64,000 nucleotides of DNA from Streptomyces sp. NBC_01314 (GCF_041435215.1 NZ_CP108394.1:8928001-8992000), one strand, 5' to 3'; counted from the first letter of the stretch, positions 27,551-36,708 are shown. The notes: generated from the letters alone by a model not told the origin. A program made the numbers and translations.

Positions 27551-28359
27551 GCGGCATCCCCCTCGAACCCGTCTCCCTCGGACCCTGTCTCCTCGGACCC
27601 GGTCTCCTCGAACCCGTACTCCTCGGCCAGCAGCCGCAGTGCCTCCAGCGACACGACCGCCCCGCGCTCCACGCCCAGGGCGACGACCTCGCGGTGCGGG
27701 TCGTAGCCGCCGGTGGTCTCGACATCGACCAACTCGTCGGCGTTCGCGCCGTCCACGACGAGGACCCCGCCCGCGGCGAGACCGCGCAGCGAAGCCGTCA
27801 CATACAGCGCGGACAGCTCCATCTCGATGGCCGCGAGCCCGGCACGGTCGTACGTGTCGAGCGGGATGAGGCCGGGCTGGAAGGCCGCCCTCGTCCATAC
27901 GATGCCCCGATGGTGCGGTGCTCCCACCTCGCGGGCGGCGCGCTGGAGTGCGAGGACCGCCTCGGGGGCGGCGACGGCGGGGTACTCGGGCGGCAGCAGC
28001 TGCTGGGTGACACCGTCGTCCCGTACGGCGGCCTCGGCGATCACGAGGTCGCCGTCGCCGATCCCCGGCTTCATCGCGCCCGCCGTGCCGAACCGCAGGA
28101 AGGTGCGGACCCCCGCGTCCGCCAGCTCCTGGAACAGCAGGATCGCGCCCGGCCCGCCCACGCCGTGCGAGGCGACGACGACCGACACGCCCTTCCAACT
28201 CCCGCTGAACACCCGGTACTCGCGGTGGTACGACACCTCCTCGGCCCCGTCGAGGAGCGCGGCGACGGCCGCGGCGCGCGCCGGGTCGCCGACCACGACC
28301 GCGCGCGGCGGCAGCCCGGTCCTGGGTATCCGGGTGATGGGCAGGAAATCCTGGGTCAT
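27547..28359 (-). CDS. Nucleoside phosphorylase (NP-I family, UdP/DeoD-like)
   Basis: A 270-residue phosphorylase. VVVGDPARA binds phosphate, FLRFGTAGAMKP and AIEMELSALYV are the base and ribose pocket segments of hexameric NP-I enzymes. It splits a nucleoside into base and ribose-1-phosphate; whether it prefers uridine, inosine or methylthioinosine cannot be told by eye. The C-terminal 20 residues are a Glu/Gly/Thr repeat. The ATG overlaps the permease stop (ATGA) and the stop overlaps the deaminase start. Confidence 0.85.
   Translation of the reverse strand: MTQDFLPITRIPRTGLPPRAVVVGDPARAAAVAALLDGAEEVSYHREYRVFSGSWKGVSVVVASHGVGGPGAILLFQELADAGVRTFLRFGTAGAMKPGIGDGDLVIAEAAVRDDGVTQQLLPPEYPAVAAPEAVLALQRAAREVGAPHHRGIVWTRAAFQPGLIPLDTYDRAGLAAIEMELSALYVTASLRGLAAGGVLVVDGANADELVDVETTGGYDPHREVVALGVERGAVVSLEALRLLAEEYGFEETGSEETGSEGDGFEGDAA
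27561..27620 (-). repeat. 15-bp degenerate tandem repeat in the phosphorylase C-terminus
   Basis: Four units of the form CCTCGRACCCNGTCT encode the Glu-Thr-Gly-Ser-Glu tail. Confidence 0.75.
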
Positions 28360-29255
28360 GCGGCGGCTCCGGAGCGGTCGGTGCTGGTTCTGCTCGTGCT
28401 GGTTCTGCGACCCGTACGGCGACGGCGGCGGGCCGTCGTCAGGAAGAGGGCACCGAGCGTGACGACGTACGGCGCGGCGTCCGTCGCCTGCTGCGGCAGG
28501 CCGAGCCCCTGCAGGCGGAAGCCCGCGGCCTCGGCGAGACCGAAGAGCAGTGCGGCGAGCAGCACGCCCAGCGGCAGCGCGCGGCCGAGCATCACGGCGA
28601 CCACGGCGATCCAGCCCCGGCCGGCCGTCATGTTCTCGGAGAACAACGTGACGTTTCCCAGGGCGAGTTGGGCGCCCGCGAGCCCGCACAGTACGCCGGA
28701 GGCCAGCACCGCCGCGTACCTGTACTTCGCCGGGCTCACCCCGAGTGTGGCCGCCGCGTCCGGCGCCTCGCCGACCCCGCGCAGCCGCAGGCCCCATACA
28801 TGACGGGACAGGGCGAGCGCGGCCACACCGACGGCGACCCACGCCAGATACGCCAGCGGGGACAGCCCGCCGATCAGCGGCAGCCCGGCAAGCGACGGGT
28901 CGTCGAAGGTGCCCTGGACGCCGAAGACCGTACGGAGCAGGAAGCTGGTCAGGCCGACGGCGAGGAGGTTCATGGCGATGCCGAGGACCACCGCGTCGCC
29001 GCGCAGGGTCACCGCGCCGACGGCCAGGATCAGCGAGTACGCGGCGGCGGCGAGGGCCGCCGCCAGGACGCCGAGCCAGGGGCTGCCGGTGAACCAGCTC
29101 GTCGTCACCGCCGTGAAGCAGCCCAGCAGCATCATGCCTTCCAGACCGATGTTGAAGACGCCCGCGCGCTCGCACAGGGCGCCGCCGAGTGCGGCCAGCA
29201 GGATGGGGGTGAGCGCGCGCAGCGCCGACATGAGGAGATCGGAGTCGAAGAACAT
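28356..29255 (-). CDS. Nucleoside ABC transporter permease 2 (BMP-associated)
   Basis: A 299-residue membrane protein with about eight hydrophobic segments. CERAGVFNIGLEGMMLLG is the typical motif of the BPD_transp_2 permeases that serve BMP-type nucleoside importers. A basic Arg/Thr/Ser tail ends the protein. It overlaps both neighbours by 1-4 bp, indicating translational coupling inside the operon. Confidence 0.92.
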   Translation of the reverse strand: MFFDSDLLMSALRALTPILLAALGGALCERAGVFNIGLEGMMLLGCFTAVTTSWFTGSPWLGVLAAALAAAAYSLILAVGAVTLRGDAVVLGIAMNLLAVGLTSFLLRTVFGVQGTFDDPSLAGLPLIGGLSPLAYLAWVAVGVAALALSRHVWGLRLRGVGEAPDAAATLGVSPAKYRYAAVLASGVLCGLAGAQLALGNVTLFSENMTAGRGWIAVVAVMLGRALPLGVLLAALLFGLAEAAGFRLQGLGLPQQATDAAPYVVTLGALFLTTARRRRRTGRRTSTSRTSTDRSGAAA

Positions 29256-30352
29256 CAGACGAACTCCCCCTGGGATGACGGCTCTTGGTTGTTCTTACGC
29301 GGCGAGGGCCGCTGGGCGCGCTTCCGGCGCCGCGTCGGGAAGCGCAGCCGGGCCGCCAGGAACACGATGACGATGGCCTGGAGAACCTGCGTCAGCTCGC
29401 GCGGCACCTCCGTCGTCCGCTCCATCGACAGCCCGCCGACCTGGAGGACCGCGAAGAAGAACGAGGCGAGGAGCGTGCCGATCGGGGCCGCCGCCGCGAG
29501 GAGCGCGGCCGTCAGACCGGTCCAGGTGTAGCCGGGGGCGGTGAGCGAGCCGTCCAGGAAGCGGTACGGGAAACTCAGCACCCCGATCGCGCCGACCAGC
29601 CCGGCCAGCGCCCCCGACACCGCCATGAGCCGGAGCGTCAGCCCCGTACGCTCCACACCGGCGTACGCGGCGAAGCGCGGATTGAGGCCGGTCATCCGGA
29701 TCTCGTAGCCGAGGGCCGTCCGCCTGTCGGTGAACCAGTACGCGACCGCCGCGAGGACCACCAGCAACAGCCCCACGGTCACTGTCGATTCCCCGAACGC
29801 GGGCAGCGCCACGCCCTCCGGGAGCCGACGGGTCTGGGGAAGGCTGGAGCCGGGCTCCTTGAGCGGGTAACGGGCCAGGTAGGAGGCGAGCGACACCGCC
29901 GGATAGCTGAGCAGGAGGCTGCTGACCAGCAGCGGAACGCCGAGGCGGTTCTCGCAGAGCGCGGCCAGGGCGGCGTACGCGGCGCCGGCCGCCATGCCCG
30001 CCAGCAGGGCGAGGCCGACCGTGAGCGGCGCCGGGAACGGTGAGTACAGGCCGGTGACGGCGGCGGTGATGCCACCGAGGACCAGCTGCCCGTCCCCGCC
30101 GAGGTTGATCAGCCCGGCGCGGAGGGGGATCGCGAGCGCCAGGGCCAGGCCGAGCACACTCGTGCCGGTGCTCAGCGTGGCGCCGATGCCGTCCGCGCCG
30201 AGGGAGCCGGTCAGGACGGCGCCGTACGCGGCCAGCGGGTCGGCGCCCGTACCGACGAGGAAGAGGGCGCCGATGAGGACACCGGCGAGGACGGAGAAGG
30301 CGACGGGGGAGCGGAGGGCCGCGGTCACGCGGTCCCTGGGTATGCGGTTCAT
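29255..30352 (-). CDS. Nucleoside ABC transporter permease 1
   Basis: A 365-residue integral membrane protein of the BPD_transp_2 family. It has multiple hydrophobic helices, LRAGLINLGGDGQLVLGG near residue 90 and YAALAALCENRLGVPLL in the middle. It pairs with the following permease to form the channel. The ATG at 30350-30352 directly follows the ATPase stop; an upstream in-frame ATG at 30418 lies inside the ATPase gene and is less likely. Confidence 0.92.
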   Translation of the reverse strand: MNRIPRDRVTAALRSPVAFSVLAGVLIGALFLVGTGADPLAAYGAVLTGSLGADGIGATLSTGTSVLGLALALAIPLRAGLINLGGDGQLVLGGITAAVTGLYSPFPAPLTVGLALLAGMAAGAAYAALAALCENRLGVPLLVSSLLLSYPAVSLASYLARYPLKEPGSSLPQTRRLPEGVALPAFGESTVTVGLLLVVLAAVAYWFTDRRTALGYEIRMTGLNPRFAAYAGVERTGLTLRLMAVSGALAGLVGAIGVLSFPYRFLDGSLTAPGYTWTGLTAALLAAAAPIGTLLASFFFAVLQVGGLSMERTTEVPRELTQVLQAIVIVFLAARLRFPTRRRKRAQRPSPRKNNQEPSSQGEFV

Positions 30353-30353
30353 G

Positions 30354-32012
30354 TCAGTTCCCGGCCTCCACCGGTGCCGTGCCGCTGCCTGCGGCGCTCG
30401 TGGCGCCGGTGTCACCACTCGCGCCGCTGCCGCCGCCCGCCATCGCGAGCCCCAGCACGCTCTCGTCCGCGTCGGCCCTGTCGTACGCGGCGGTCACGCG
30501 GCCCTCGTACATGACCAGCACCCGGTCCGAAAGGCCCCGGATCTCGCTCAGTTCGGCGGAGACGAGGAGGACGGCGTGGCCGGCGTCGCGGTGGGCGACG
30601 AGTTGGTCGTGGATGTTCTGGATGGCGCCGATGTCGACACCGCGTGTGGGCTGCTCGACGAGCAACAGCGGTGCCTCGTGGGCGAGTTCACGGCCGATGA
30701 GGAGCTTCTGCAGGTTGCCGCCCGAAAGGGCCGACGCGGGGACGTCGGGGCTCGACGCCTTGATGCCGAAGCGCTCGATCAGGCGGCGCGCGTGTTCACG
30801 GACGCCCGTGGGCGGGAGCAGACCGAGCCGGGACCCGGACGACAGCGACGTACGGTGATGACCCATCGCGAGGTTCTCCGCCACGGACGCCGCCGGTGCC
30901 GTGCCCACGGCATGGCGGTCCTCCGGCACGTACGCGAGGCCCCGGGCACGCCGTTCGGTCGCCGAGGCACGGGTGACGTCCTCGCCGCGCAGCCGGACCC
31001 GGCCCGAGGTGACCGGGCGGAGTCCGGCCAGGGCCTCGACCAGTTCGCTCTGGCCGTTGCCCGCGACGCCCGCGATGCCGACGATCTCCCCGGCGTGGAC
31101 GGTGAGCGCGACCTCGCGCACGCCGTCGGTGGTGAGGCCGTCGACATCCAGCACGACCGCGCCGGGAGTGCCGGGCGCGTGCACCCGGTCCAACTCCACC
31201 GCGCGGCCCGTCATCGCCGCCGCGATCTCGGCGGCGGTCGTGTCCGGGGTGCGCAGCCGGGCCACGACCCGGCCGTCCCGCAGGACCGTCACGTTGTCGC
31301 TGCCCTCCAGGACCTCGCGCAGCTTGTGCGTGACAAGGATCACCGTACGGCCCCGCGCCGCGAGCGACTTGAGCACCGCGAACAGGGCGTCGGCCTCGGC
31401 GGGCGTCAGCACGGCGGTCGGCTCGTCGAGGATGAGGGTGCGGGCACCGCGGTGGAGGAGCTTGAGGATCTCCACGCGCTGGCGCAGCCCGACCGGCAGG
31501 TCGCCGACCCGGGCATCCGGATCGACCACCAGGCCGTGCTCCGCGCCGAGTTCACGCACCCGGCGGCGGGCCGCGGCCCGGTCCACCAGGCCGAAGCGGC
31601 GCGGTTCGGCGGCGTACACCACGTTCTCGGCGACCGTCAGCGAGTCGAACAGCTTGAAACTCTGGTGGACCATGCCGAGCCCGGCGGCCATCGCGTCGGC
31701 GGGCCCCGCGAAGGTCACCTCGCGCCCGTCCATGCGGATCGTGCCGGCGTCGGGGCGCTCCATGCCGTACAGGACCGACATGAGCGTCGACTTGCCCGCG
31801 CCGTTCTCGCCCATGAGGGCGTGGATCTCACCGGGGCGGATGGTCAGGTCGACGGAGTCGTTGGCGAGGGTGCCGGGGTAGCGCTTGGTGATGCCGAGGA
31901 GCTCGACGGCGGCCGGGTGCTCCGCGGTGTCGGCCGGGGGCGGACAGGCCGCCGGGGCGTCGCCCGTGGGCACCCCGGCTCCCGCCGGTTCGTCAGGCAG
32001 CCGCGGGGTCAT
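30354..32012 (-). CDS. Nucleoside ABC transporter ATP-binding protein (two NBDs)
   Basis: A 552-residue protein with tandem ATPase domains. The first has a perfect Walker A (GENGAGKST) and Walker B (LILDEPTAVLTP). The second has a modified P-loop (GVAGNGQSE), and signature ALSGGNLQKL with LLVEQPTRGVDIG. This asymmetry is normal for the BMP/ribose import class. A Pro/Ala-rich N-terminal 33 residues precede it. It overlaps the lipoprotein gene by 20 bp. Confidence 0.94.
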   Translation of the reverse strand: MTPRLPDEPAGAGVPTGDAPAACPPPADTAEHPAAVELLGITKRYPGTLANDSVDLTIRPGEIHALMGENGAGKSTLMSVLYGMERPDAGTIRMDGREVTFAGPADAMAAGLGMVHQSFKLFDSLTVAENVVYAAEPRRFGLVDRAAARRRVRELGAEHGLVVDPDARVGDLPVGLRQRVEILKLLHRGARTLILDEPTAVLTPAEADALFAVLKSLAARGRTVILVTHKLREVLEGSDNVTVLRDGRVVARLRTPDTTAAEIAAAMTGRAVELDRVHAPGTPGAVVLDVDGLTTDGVREVALTVHAGEIVGIAGVAGNGQSELVEALAGLRPVTSGRVRLRGEDVTRASATERRARGLAYVPEDRHAVGTAPAASVAENLAMGHHRTSLSSGSRLGLLPPTGVREHARRLIERFGIKASSPDVPASALSGGNLQKLLIGRELAHEAPLLLVEQPTRGVDIGAIQNIHDQLVAHRDAGHAVLLVSAELSEIRGLSDRVLVMYEGRVTAAYDRADADESVLGLAMAGGGSGASGDTGATSAAGSGTAPVEAGN

Positions 32013-33096
32013 CGACCGTCAGCTCTCCCGACACGATCCGGTCGCGCAGCGCCTCGACCTTCTTCAGCACGTCCTTGTGGTCGGCGATGACGCACTGGGA
32101 CGAGTCCACGCCGTCCTCCAGGCCGGTGAGGGTGATGCCGCCCTCCTTGAGGCCGTACGACACCGTGCCGGTCCTGCCGTCGAGGACCTGCTCGATGCCC
32201 TTCTCCACCGCCACGTCCGTCCGCTTGACGACGTTGTCGACGACCGTGCCGGGCGCCGAGGGGCACTGGTTGACGTCGACGCCGTACGCGAACGCGCCCT
32301 TGGCCTTCGCCGCCTCGAACACGCCGTAGTTGCCGGCCGCCGCGGCCGCCATGATCTGGTCGTAGCCCTTGGCGAGCAGGGAGTTCGCCTGCTCCTTGGC
32401 ACGGGCCGAGTCGTCGAACGGGGACTGGCCGCCGACGAACCGGGTCGAGGTCTCGGTCTTGGCGGCGACCTGCTTGGCCCCGGCCGCGAACGGGTCGCTG
32501 AAGCGGCGGAACTGGGGTGTGTCCAGCACGTCCACGGCACCCACCTTGCCGCTCTCGCTCAGCAGGCCCGCCTCGGCGCCCGCGAGGAAGACGCCCTCGT
32601 GCTCACGGAACACCGCGCACGACACGTTCTTGACCGTCTTCTGCGTGCACGCGTCCACGAGCAGGAACCGCTGCTTCGGGTGCGCCTCGGCCTGCTGGGC
32701 GACGAGGTCCGCGAACTCGAAGCCGACCAGCACGATCACGTCCGGCTTCTCGTCCACGGCGGCCTGCACGTTCTGCTGCTGCGAGGCCGAGTCCGTGGAC
32801 TCGTAGACCTTCTGCGAACCGTCGTGCGCCTTCGCCGCCGCCTTCACGCCGGTGACGGCGGCCTTCAGGAACTCGTTCTGGCCGACGGCGTCGGGGGTGA
32901 CGAGCGTGAAGCTCTTCCCGCTGCCACCACCGGCGGCGGCGCTGTCGGCGGAGTCGTCCTTCTTCGCGGCGGCGTTGCAGGCCGTGGCCAGCAGGACGGT
33001 GCCGGTGGCGAGGGCGGCCAGCCGGAGCGGGCGGCGGGATCTGCGGGTGGGGAGGGCGGAACGGGTGACGTCGGTGACGACGGCGGTGCGGGACAT
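31993..33096 (-). CDS. BMP-family nucleoside-binding lipoprotein
   Basis: A 367-residue substrate-binding protein. A basic N-terminus and hydrophobic stretch end in the lipobox LLATAC with Cys at residue 40. The mature domain has VIVLVGFEFADLVAQQA and the REHEGVFLAGAEAGLLS segment of BMP (PnrA-like) purine nucleoside receptors. It is the first structural gene of an operon: lipoprotein, ATPase, two permeases, nucleoside phosphorylase, deaminase. A leader peptide and a C-rich tract lie upstream. Confidence 0.93.
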   Translation of the reverse strand: MSRTAVVTDVTRSALPTRRSRRPLRLAALATGTVLLATACNAAAKKDDSADSAAAGGGSGKSFTLVTPDAVGQNEFLKAAVTGVKAAAKAHDGSQKVYESTDSASQQQNVQAAVDEKPDVIVLVGFEFADLVAQQAEAHPKQRFLLVDACTQKTVKNVSCAVFREHEGVFLAGAEAGLLSESGKVGAVDVLDTPQFRRFSDPFAAGAKQVAAKTETSTRFVGGQSPFDDSARAKEQANSLLAKGYDQIMAAAAAGNYGVFEAAKAKGAFAYGVDVNQCPSAPGTVVDNVVKRTDVAVEKGIEQVLDGRTGTVSYGLKEGGITLTGLEDGVDSSQCVIADHKDVLKKVEALRDRIVSGELTVDDPAAA

Positions 33097-33151
33097 CGGG
33101 GGACCTTCCGGAGGGTGCGGCAAGGGCCGGGACCGTCGCCGTTGACGAGCC

Positions 33152-33206
33152 CTGGAGAGGGAGGTGATGAGGGAGAGGTGGAGCGGTGTGGGGGAGGAGC
33201 GACGGG
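33152..33206 (-). promoter_or_regulatory. C-rich, G-poor 5' leader tract of the BMP operon (rut-like)
   Basis: On the transcribed minus strand this segment is pyrimidine-rich with almost no G, lying between the leader peptide stop and the lipoprotein start. Such tracts favour Rho loading when not covered by ribosomes. The same arrangement is seen before the mtnDCB and mtnK operons. Confidence 0.5.
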
Positions 33207-33231
33207 GCGCTGAGCGGTCTGGCGACCGGAG

Positions 33232-33297
33232 TCAGCGGCGACAGCCGTCGCCGGCGCAGCGACCGTGGTCGAGGAAACGGCGCAGGGTGAGCAGCAC
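33232..33297 (-). CDS. Cys-containing leader peptide upstream of BMP operon
   Basis: A 21-codon ORF starting with GTG, preceded at ideal spacing by AAGGAGG. The peptide begins MLLTLRRFLDHGRC and ends GDGCRR, with two Cys. A TACAGT -10 candidate at 33341-33346 gives a leader of about 37 nt. It resembles the short leader peptides placed before sulfur genes in Streptomyces and suggests translation-dependent attenuation by cysteine supply. Confidence 0.6.
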   Translation of the reverse strand: MLLTLRRFLDHGRCAGDGCRR

Positions 33298-33413
33298 GGA
33301 TCCTCCTTCACATCGGCCTTCGGGCTGCGGGCGGTGCTGGACTGTAACACCGCTTTCCGGACGCACGCCCCGCTGTCTCGAACTGTGGTTCCCGTCGATT
33401 CTTCGAGGCCATG

Positions 33414-33426
33414 TACGGTGTCGGGC
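33414..33426 (+). promoter_or_regulatory. -10 element of mtnA
   Basis: TACGGT at 33414-33419 fits TANNNT and would start transcription about 29 nt before the mtnA ATG. Unlike the other mtn units, no leader peptide or C-rich tract is seen here. Confidence 0.4.
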
Positions 33427-33454
33427 ACCTTCGGAACACCAGGAGTGCCCCGCT

Positions 33455-34486
33455 ATGCCCCAGGAACTGCGCGCCGTCGACTGGACCGGAAACAGCCTTG
33501 CGCTCATCGACCAGACGGTCCTGCCGCACCGCACCGAGACGGTCGAGATCCACGACGTCGACGCCCTGGTCTCCGCCATCCAGCGCCTCGTCGTGCGGGG
33601 CGCGCCCGCGATCGGGGCGGCGGGCGCGTACGGCGTGGCGCTCGCGTTGCTGGAGGGCGAGCGCGCGGGCCGGTCGGCCGAGGAGGTGCGCGCCGCCGTC
33701 GCCCGCGTCCGGGAGGCCCGGCCGACCGCCGTGAACCTGATGGTGTGCGTGGACCGCGTCATGACCCGCTTCGACGAGGGGCTGGAGGCGGTGCTGGAGG
33801 AGGCCGCCGCGGTCCAGCGCGAGGACGTCGAGGCGAACCGGGCGATGGGGGCGCACGGCGCCGACTGGCTGCTGAAGAGGGTGGACGTCGACCGTCCGCT
33901 GCGGGTACTGACGCACTGCAACACGGGGGCGCTCGCGACTGCCGGATGGGGTACGGCACTTGGGGTCATCCGTGAACTGCACGCGCGCGGCCGACTCGAA
34001 GTCGTGTACGCCGACGAGACGCGACCCCTCCTCCAGGGATCCCGTCTGACCGCCTGGGAGTTGGTCCAGGAGGGCATACCGCACTTCGTCCAGGCGGACG
34101 GCGCCGCCGCCGGCACGATCCTGCGGGGCGAGGTCGACGCGGCGATCGTGGGTGCGGACCGCATCGCGGCCAACGGCGACACCGCCAACAAGGTCGGCAC
34201 GGTGGGCGTCGCCCTCGCCTGCGCCGACGCGGGCATCCCCTTCCTGGTCGCGGCCCCCACCACCACCGTGGACCTCGCCACCGCCTCCGGCGCCGACATC
34301 CACATCGAACTCCGAGGCGAGGACGAGGTGTTGGAGTGGGGCGGCATACGGACCGCGCCGGCCGAGTCGCGGGGCCACAACCCGGCGTTCGACGTGACAC
34401 CGGGGCGCCTGGTGACGGGGCTGGTCACCGAACGGGGGGTGCTGGAGGTGTCGGCGGGCGAACTGCCGGGGGAGCGCCTGCGCTAG
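33455..34486 (+). CDS. mtnA: Methylthioribose-1-phosphate isomerase
   Basis: A 343-residue cytoplasmic enzyme that converts 5-methylthioribose-1-phosphate to methylthioribulose-1-phosphate in methionine salvage. RGAPAIGAAGAYGVAL marks the family. The catalytic Cys is in LTHCNTGALATAG (near 155) and the catalytic Asp in GADRIAANGDTANKVGT (near 234). The family is related to eIF2B subunits. The ATG at 33455 has a CAGGAG site. It is divergent from the BMP operon and converges on mtnB across a strong terminator. Confidence 0.95.
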   Translation: MPQELRAVDWTGNSLALIDQTVLPHRTETVEIHDVDALVSAIQRLVVRGAPAIGAAGAYGVALALLEGERAGRSAEEVRAAVARVREARPTAVNLMVCVDRVMTRFDEGLEAVLEEAAAVQREDVEANRAMGAHGADWLLKRVDVDRPLRVLTHCNTGALATAGWGTALGVIRELHARGRLEVVYADETRPLLQGSRLTAWELVQEGIPHFVQADGAAAGTILRGEVDAAIVGADRIAANGDTANKVGTVGVALACADAGIPFLVAAPTTTVDLATASGADIHIELRGEDEVLEWGGIRTAPAESRGHNPAFDVTPGRLVTGLVTERGVLEVSAGELPGERLR

Positions 34487-34512
34487 GCCCCGCCCCGTAT
34501 CCTCGTGCACCG

Positions 34513-34545
34513 AGGGCGGCCCGGTCGCGGAGACCGGGCCGCCCT
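34513..34545. terminator. Bidirectional terminator between mtnA and mtnB
   Basis: Perfect 13-bp arms at 34513-34525 and 34533-34545, followed on the plus strand by TTTG. It sits between the convergent mtnA and mtnB. Confidence 0.85.
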
Positions 34546-34556
34546 TTGACGTACCG

Positions 34557-35165
34557 TCAGCGCTGGGAGAGCTCCAACTCCAGCAGCCACTCCACCACTT
34601 CGGTGTGGTGGCGGGCCTGGCGGGGGGTGGCGCCCCAGACGTACAGGCCGTGGCCGGCCACGACCACCGCGGGCATGCGCGGGTCGCGGGCGGCCTCCAG
34701 ACGGTCGCCGAGGACCTTCATGTCCTGGCTGTTGACGATGACGGGGAGGGTGACCTCGACGTCGTGCGCGGGCTGGCCGACGCCCTTGAGCATCTCCAGG
34801 TCCTTGAAGACGATGCCGCCGGGCTCGCGGCGGCCCATCGCCACGGAGGCGACCGTGTGGACATGGACCACGGCGCCCGCACCGGTCAGCGCGGCGACGC
34901 GCGCGTGCAGCTCGGCCTCCGCGGACGGCCTGCCGCCCCGCACGGCGGCACCGCCGCCGTCGACCAGCACCACGTCCGCGGGCGTCAGTTCACCCTTGTC
35001 ATGGCCGCTCGCGGTGACCGCCAGCCGCAGCGGATCGCGCGACAGGACCACCGACAGGTTGCCCGAGGTGCCGCGCATCCAGCCGAAGGACGCGAAGCGG
35101 GCCGACTCGGCGGCCAGGACGGCGCCCGCCTCCTCCAGGTCGAGTGCCGAGATCTCGGTGGTCAT
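34557..35165 (-). CDS. mtnB: Methylthioribulose-1-phosphate dehydratase
   Basis: A 202-residue class II aldolase-fold enzyme that dehydrates methylthioribulose-1-phosphate to the diketo phosphate. GWMRGTSGNLSV is the phosphate-binding loop. Zinc ligands lie in VVHVHTVAS (near 101) and VAGHGLYVWG. An acidic Glu sits in PSAEAELHA. The ATG overlaps the mtnC stop (ATGA). It is the last gene of the mtnD-mtnC-mtnB operon. Confidence 0.94.
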   Translation of the reverse strand: MTTEISALDLEEAGAVLAAESARFASFGWMRGTSGNLSVVLSRDPLRLAVTASGHDKGELTPADVVLVDGGGAAVRGGRPSAEAELHARVAALTGAGAVVHVHTVASVAMGRREPGGIVFKDLEMLKGVGQPAHDVEVTLPVIVNSQDMKVLGDRLEAARDPRMPAVVVAGHGLYVWGATPRQARHHTEVVEWLLELELSQR

Positions 35166-35902
35166 GCGGTGCTCCTGGTGATGGTGATGGTGATCCCGTC
35201 GAACGTCCCCGCCTGCGCGTGGTCGCCGACACCTTGCTCGTAGTACGGCTCCCCGGGCCGGCGGATGCCGACGGCCTGCCAGCCGGCCTCCCGCGCCGCG
35301 TCCAGCTCGCCGGGCCGGTCGGAGAGGAAGAGGATGCGGCCGGGGGCGGCGCCGAGGCCCAGGGCCGTCGCGATGGCGCGGTACGACGCGGCCTCCTGCT
35401 TCGGCCCCGCGTTCTCGGTGTCGTACAAGCCCTCGACCAGCGGCAGCAGATCGCCCTCGGGGCTCGACCGGAACCAGGCGCGCTGGGCGGCCACGGAACC
35501 CGAGGAGTACACGTGGAGGCGTATGCCCGCGGCGTGCCAGGCGCGCAGGGCCGGGAGGACGTCGTCGTAGAAGTGGGAGACGAGGTCGCCCCGGGCGAAA
35601 CCCTCGGACCAGATGACGCCCTGGAGGGTCTTCAGCGGGGTCGCCTTGCGGTCCTCGTCGAGCCACTCGTTGAGGGCCTTCTCGATGCGAACGTTGTCGG
35701 CGTCCGGCTCGGCGATGAGGTCCCGCACCTGGGCGACCGCCCGCGCCACCTCCGGATCACCGCTCCGCTCCGAGAGCAGTGCTCCGAAGCGAGAGCGGGA
35801 GTACGGGTAGAGCACGTCCACGACGAACCCCGTGGCGCTCGTGGTGCCCTCGATGTCGAGCACCACGGAGTCGACGGGGCCGATGTCGAGGACCTGGCTC
35901 AC
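35162..35902 (-). CDS. mtnC: Acireductone synthase (enolase-phosphatase E1)
   Basis: A 246-residue HAD-superfamily enzyme that enolises and dephosphorylates the diketo phosphate, giving acireductone. VVLDIEGTT (residues about 13-21) is the modified HAD motif I typical of MtnC. VYSSGSV is motif II, and [14 protein letters not shown] is motif IV. The GTG start overlaps the mtnD stop. Use of the fused E1 enzyme, rather than separate MtnW and MtnX, is usual for actinobacteria and proteobacteria. Confidence 0.95.
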   Translation of the reverse strand: MSQVLDIGPVDSVVLDIEGTTSATGFVVDVLYPYSRSRFGALLSERSGDPEVARAVAQVRDLIAEPDADNVRIEKALNEWLDEDRKATPLKTLQGVIWSEGFARGDLVSHFYDDVLPALRAWHAAGIRLHVYSSGSVAAQRAWFRSSPEGDLLPLVEGLYDTENAGPKQEAASYRAIATALGLGAAPGRILFLSDRPGELDAAREAGWQAVGIRRPGEPYYEQGVGDHAQAGTFDGITITITRSTA

Positions 35903-36498
35903 GCCGCTGCCCTGTCCTGCTGGTACCCGGCGTCGATCGTGTCGTAGTCCGGGAAGCGGGAGGCGATCGTGGAGCCGGTGAAGTTGCCGATCCAGCCGTC
36001 CTCCTCGTGGAAGAAGCGGATCGCGGTGAACGAGGGGCTGGTGCCCATGTCGAACCAGTGCGTCGTACCGCGCGGCACCCCCAGCAGGTCGCCCTTCTCG
36101 CAGTAGACCGCGTGCACCTCGCCGCTCACGTGCAGATAGAAGATGCCGGAACCGGAGACGAAGAAGCGGACCTCGTCATCGTCGTCGTGCGTGTGCTCCT
36201 GCAGGAACTTCGCGCGCGCGGCCTCCGCCTTCGCCGGGAACCCGGGGTCGTCGCTCGGGTGCAGTCCGAGGACGTCGACGGTCGTGAAGCCCTCCTCGGC
36301 GTTGAGCCGGTCGATCTCCGGCCCGTACGCGGCGAACACGGTCTCGCTGTCCGCGTCGAACGGCACGTCGTCGCAGACCGGCCACTGCTCGTAGCGCACC
36401 CCGAGCGGCGCCAGCGCGGCCGCGATCTCGACGGGGTCGGAGGTACGACGCACCAGGGTCTCCGGTCCGGACTCGGACCAGGTGGTCAGCAGGGTCAT
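35899..36498 (-). CDS. mtnD: Acireductone dioxygenase
   Basis: A 199-residue cupin that cleaves acireductone with O2 to formate and the keto acid of methionine (Fe form) or to off-pathway products (Ni form). HTHDDDDE (near 101) gives two His and the Glu metal ligand; the third His is in [25 protein letters not shown] completes the cupin core. It is the first structural gene of mtnDCB. The ribosome site is a modest GGAG. A leader peptide lies 136 bp upstream. Confidence 0.95.
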   Translation of the reverse strand: MTLLTTWSESGPETLVRRTSDPVEIAAALAPLGVRYEQWPVCDDVPFDADSETVFAAYGPEIDRLNAEEGFTTVDVLGLHPSDDPGFPAKAEAARAKFLQEHTHDDDDEVRFFVSGSGIFYLHVSGEVHAVYCEKGDLLGVPRGTTHWFDMGTSPSFTAIRFFHEEDGWIGNFTGSTIASRFPDYDTIDAGYQQDRAAA

Positions 36499-36553
36499 GG
36501 GAGCAACTCCAGCAATCTGGAAGGGAAGTCCGGATGCTGAGACCAGCGCCGGA

Positions 36554-36600
36554 CGGGGGAGGGGTGGAGAGGGGGCAGAGAGGAGGTGGGGAGGGAGAGC
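36554..36600 (-). promoter_or_regulatory. C-rich, G-poor leader tract upstream of mtnD (rut-like)
   Basis: On the minus strand nearly all bases are C or T with very few G, between the leader peptide stop and mtnD. The layout is the same as in the BMP operon leader. Confidence 0.5.
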
Positions 36601-36633
36601 GACTGGGCGGCGAGTGGAGCGGCGTGCAGCGGG

Positions 36634-36708
36634 TCAGCCGCGACACGGCGCGCCGGTACAGCGGCGCATGCAGGGCATACGCAGCGCTGTTGCGCTCGGT
36701 GTCGTCAT
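36634..36708 (-). CDS. Cys-rich leader peptide upstream of mtnD
   Basis: A 24-codon ORF whose peptide ends RMPCMRRCTGAPCRG, with three Cys and three Met. It starts at ATG 36706-36708 after a weak GTGAGG. A TACCAT -10 candidate lies at 36747-36752. The dense Cys and Met codons suggest that ribosome stalling on sulfur amino acid codons is sensed. Confidence 0.55.
   Translation of the reverse strand: MTTPSATALRMPCMRRCTGAPCRG

Noticed and set aside
26021..27706. Long plus-strand frame opposite the deaminase gene
   Set aside because: No recognisable domain; the opposite strand encodes a complete amidohydrolase with metal ligands.
30354..32012. Loss of function in the second ATPase domain because its P-loop reads GNGQSE
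   Set aside because: A modified second site is normal in the two-domain ATPases of nucleoside and sugar importers.
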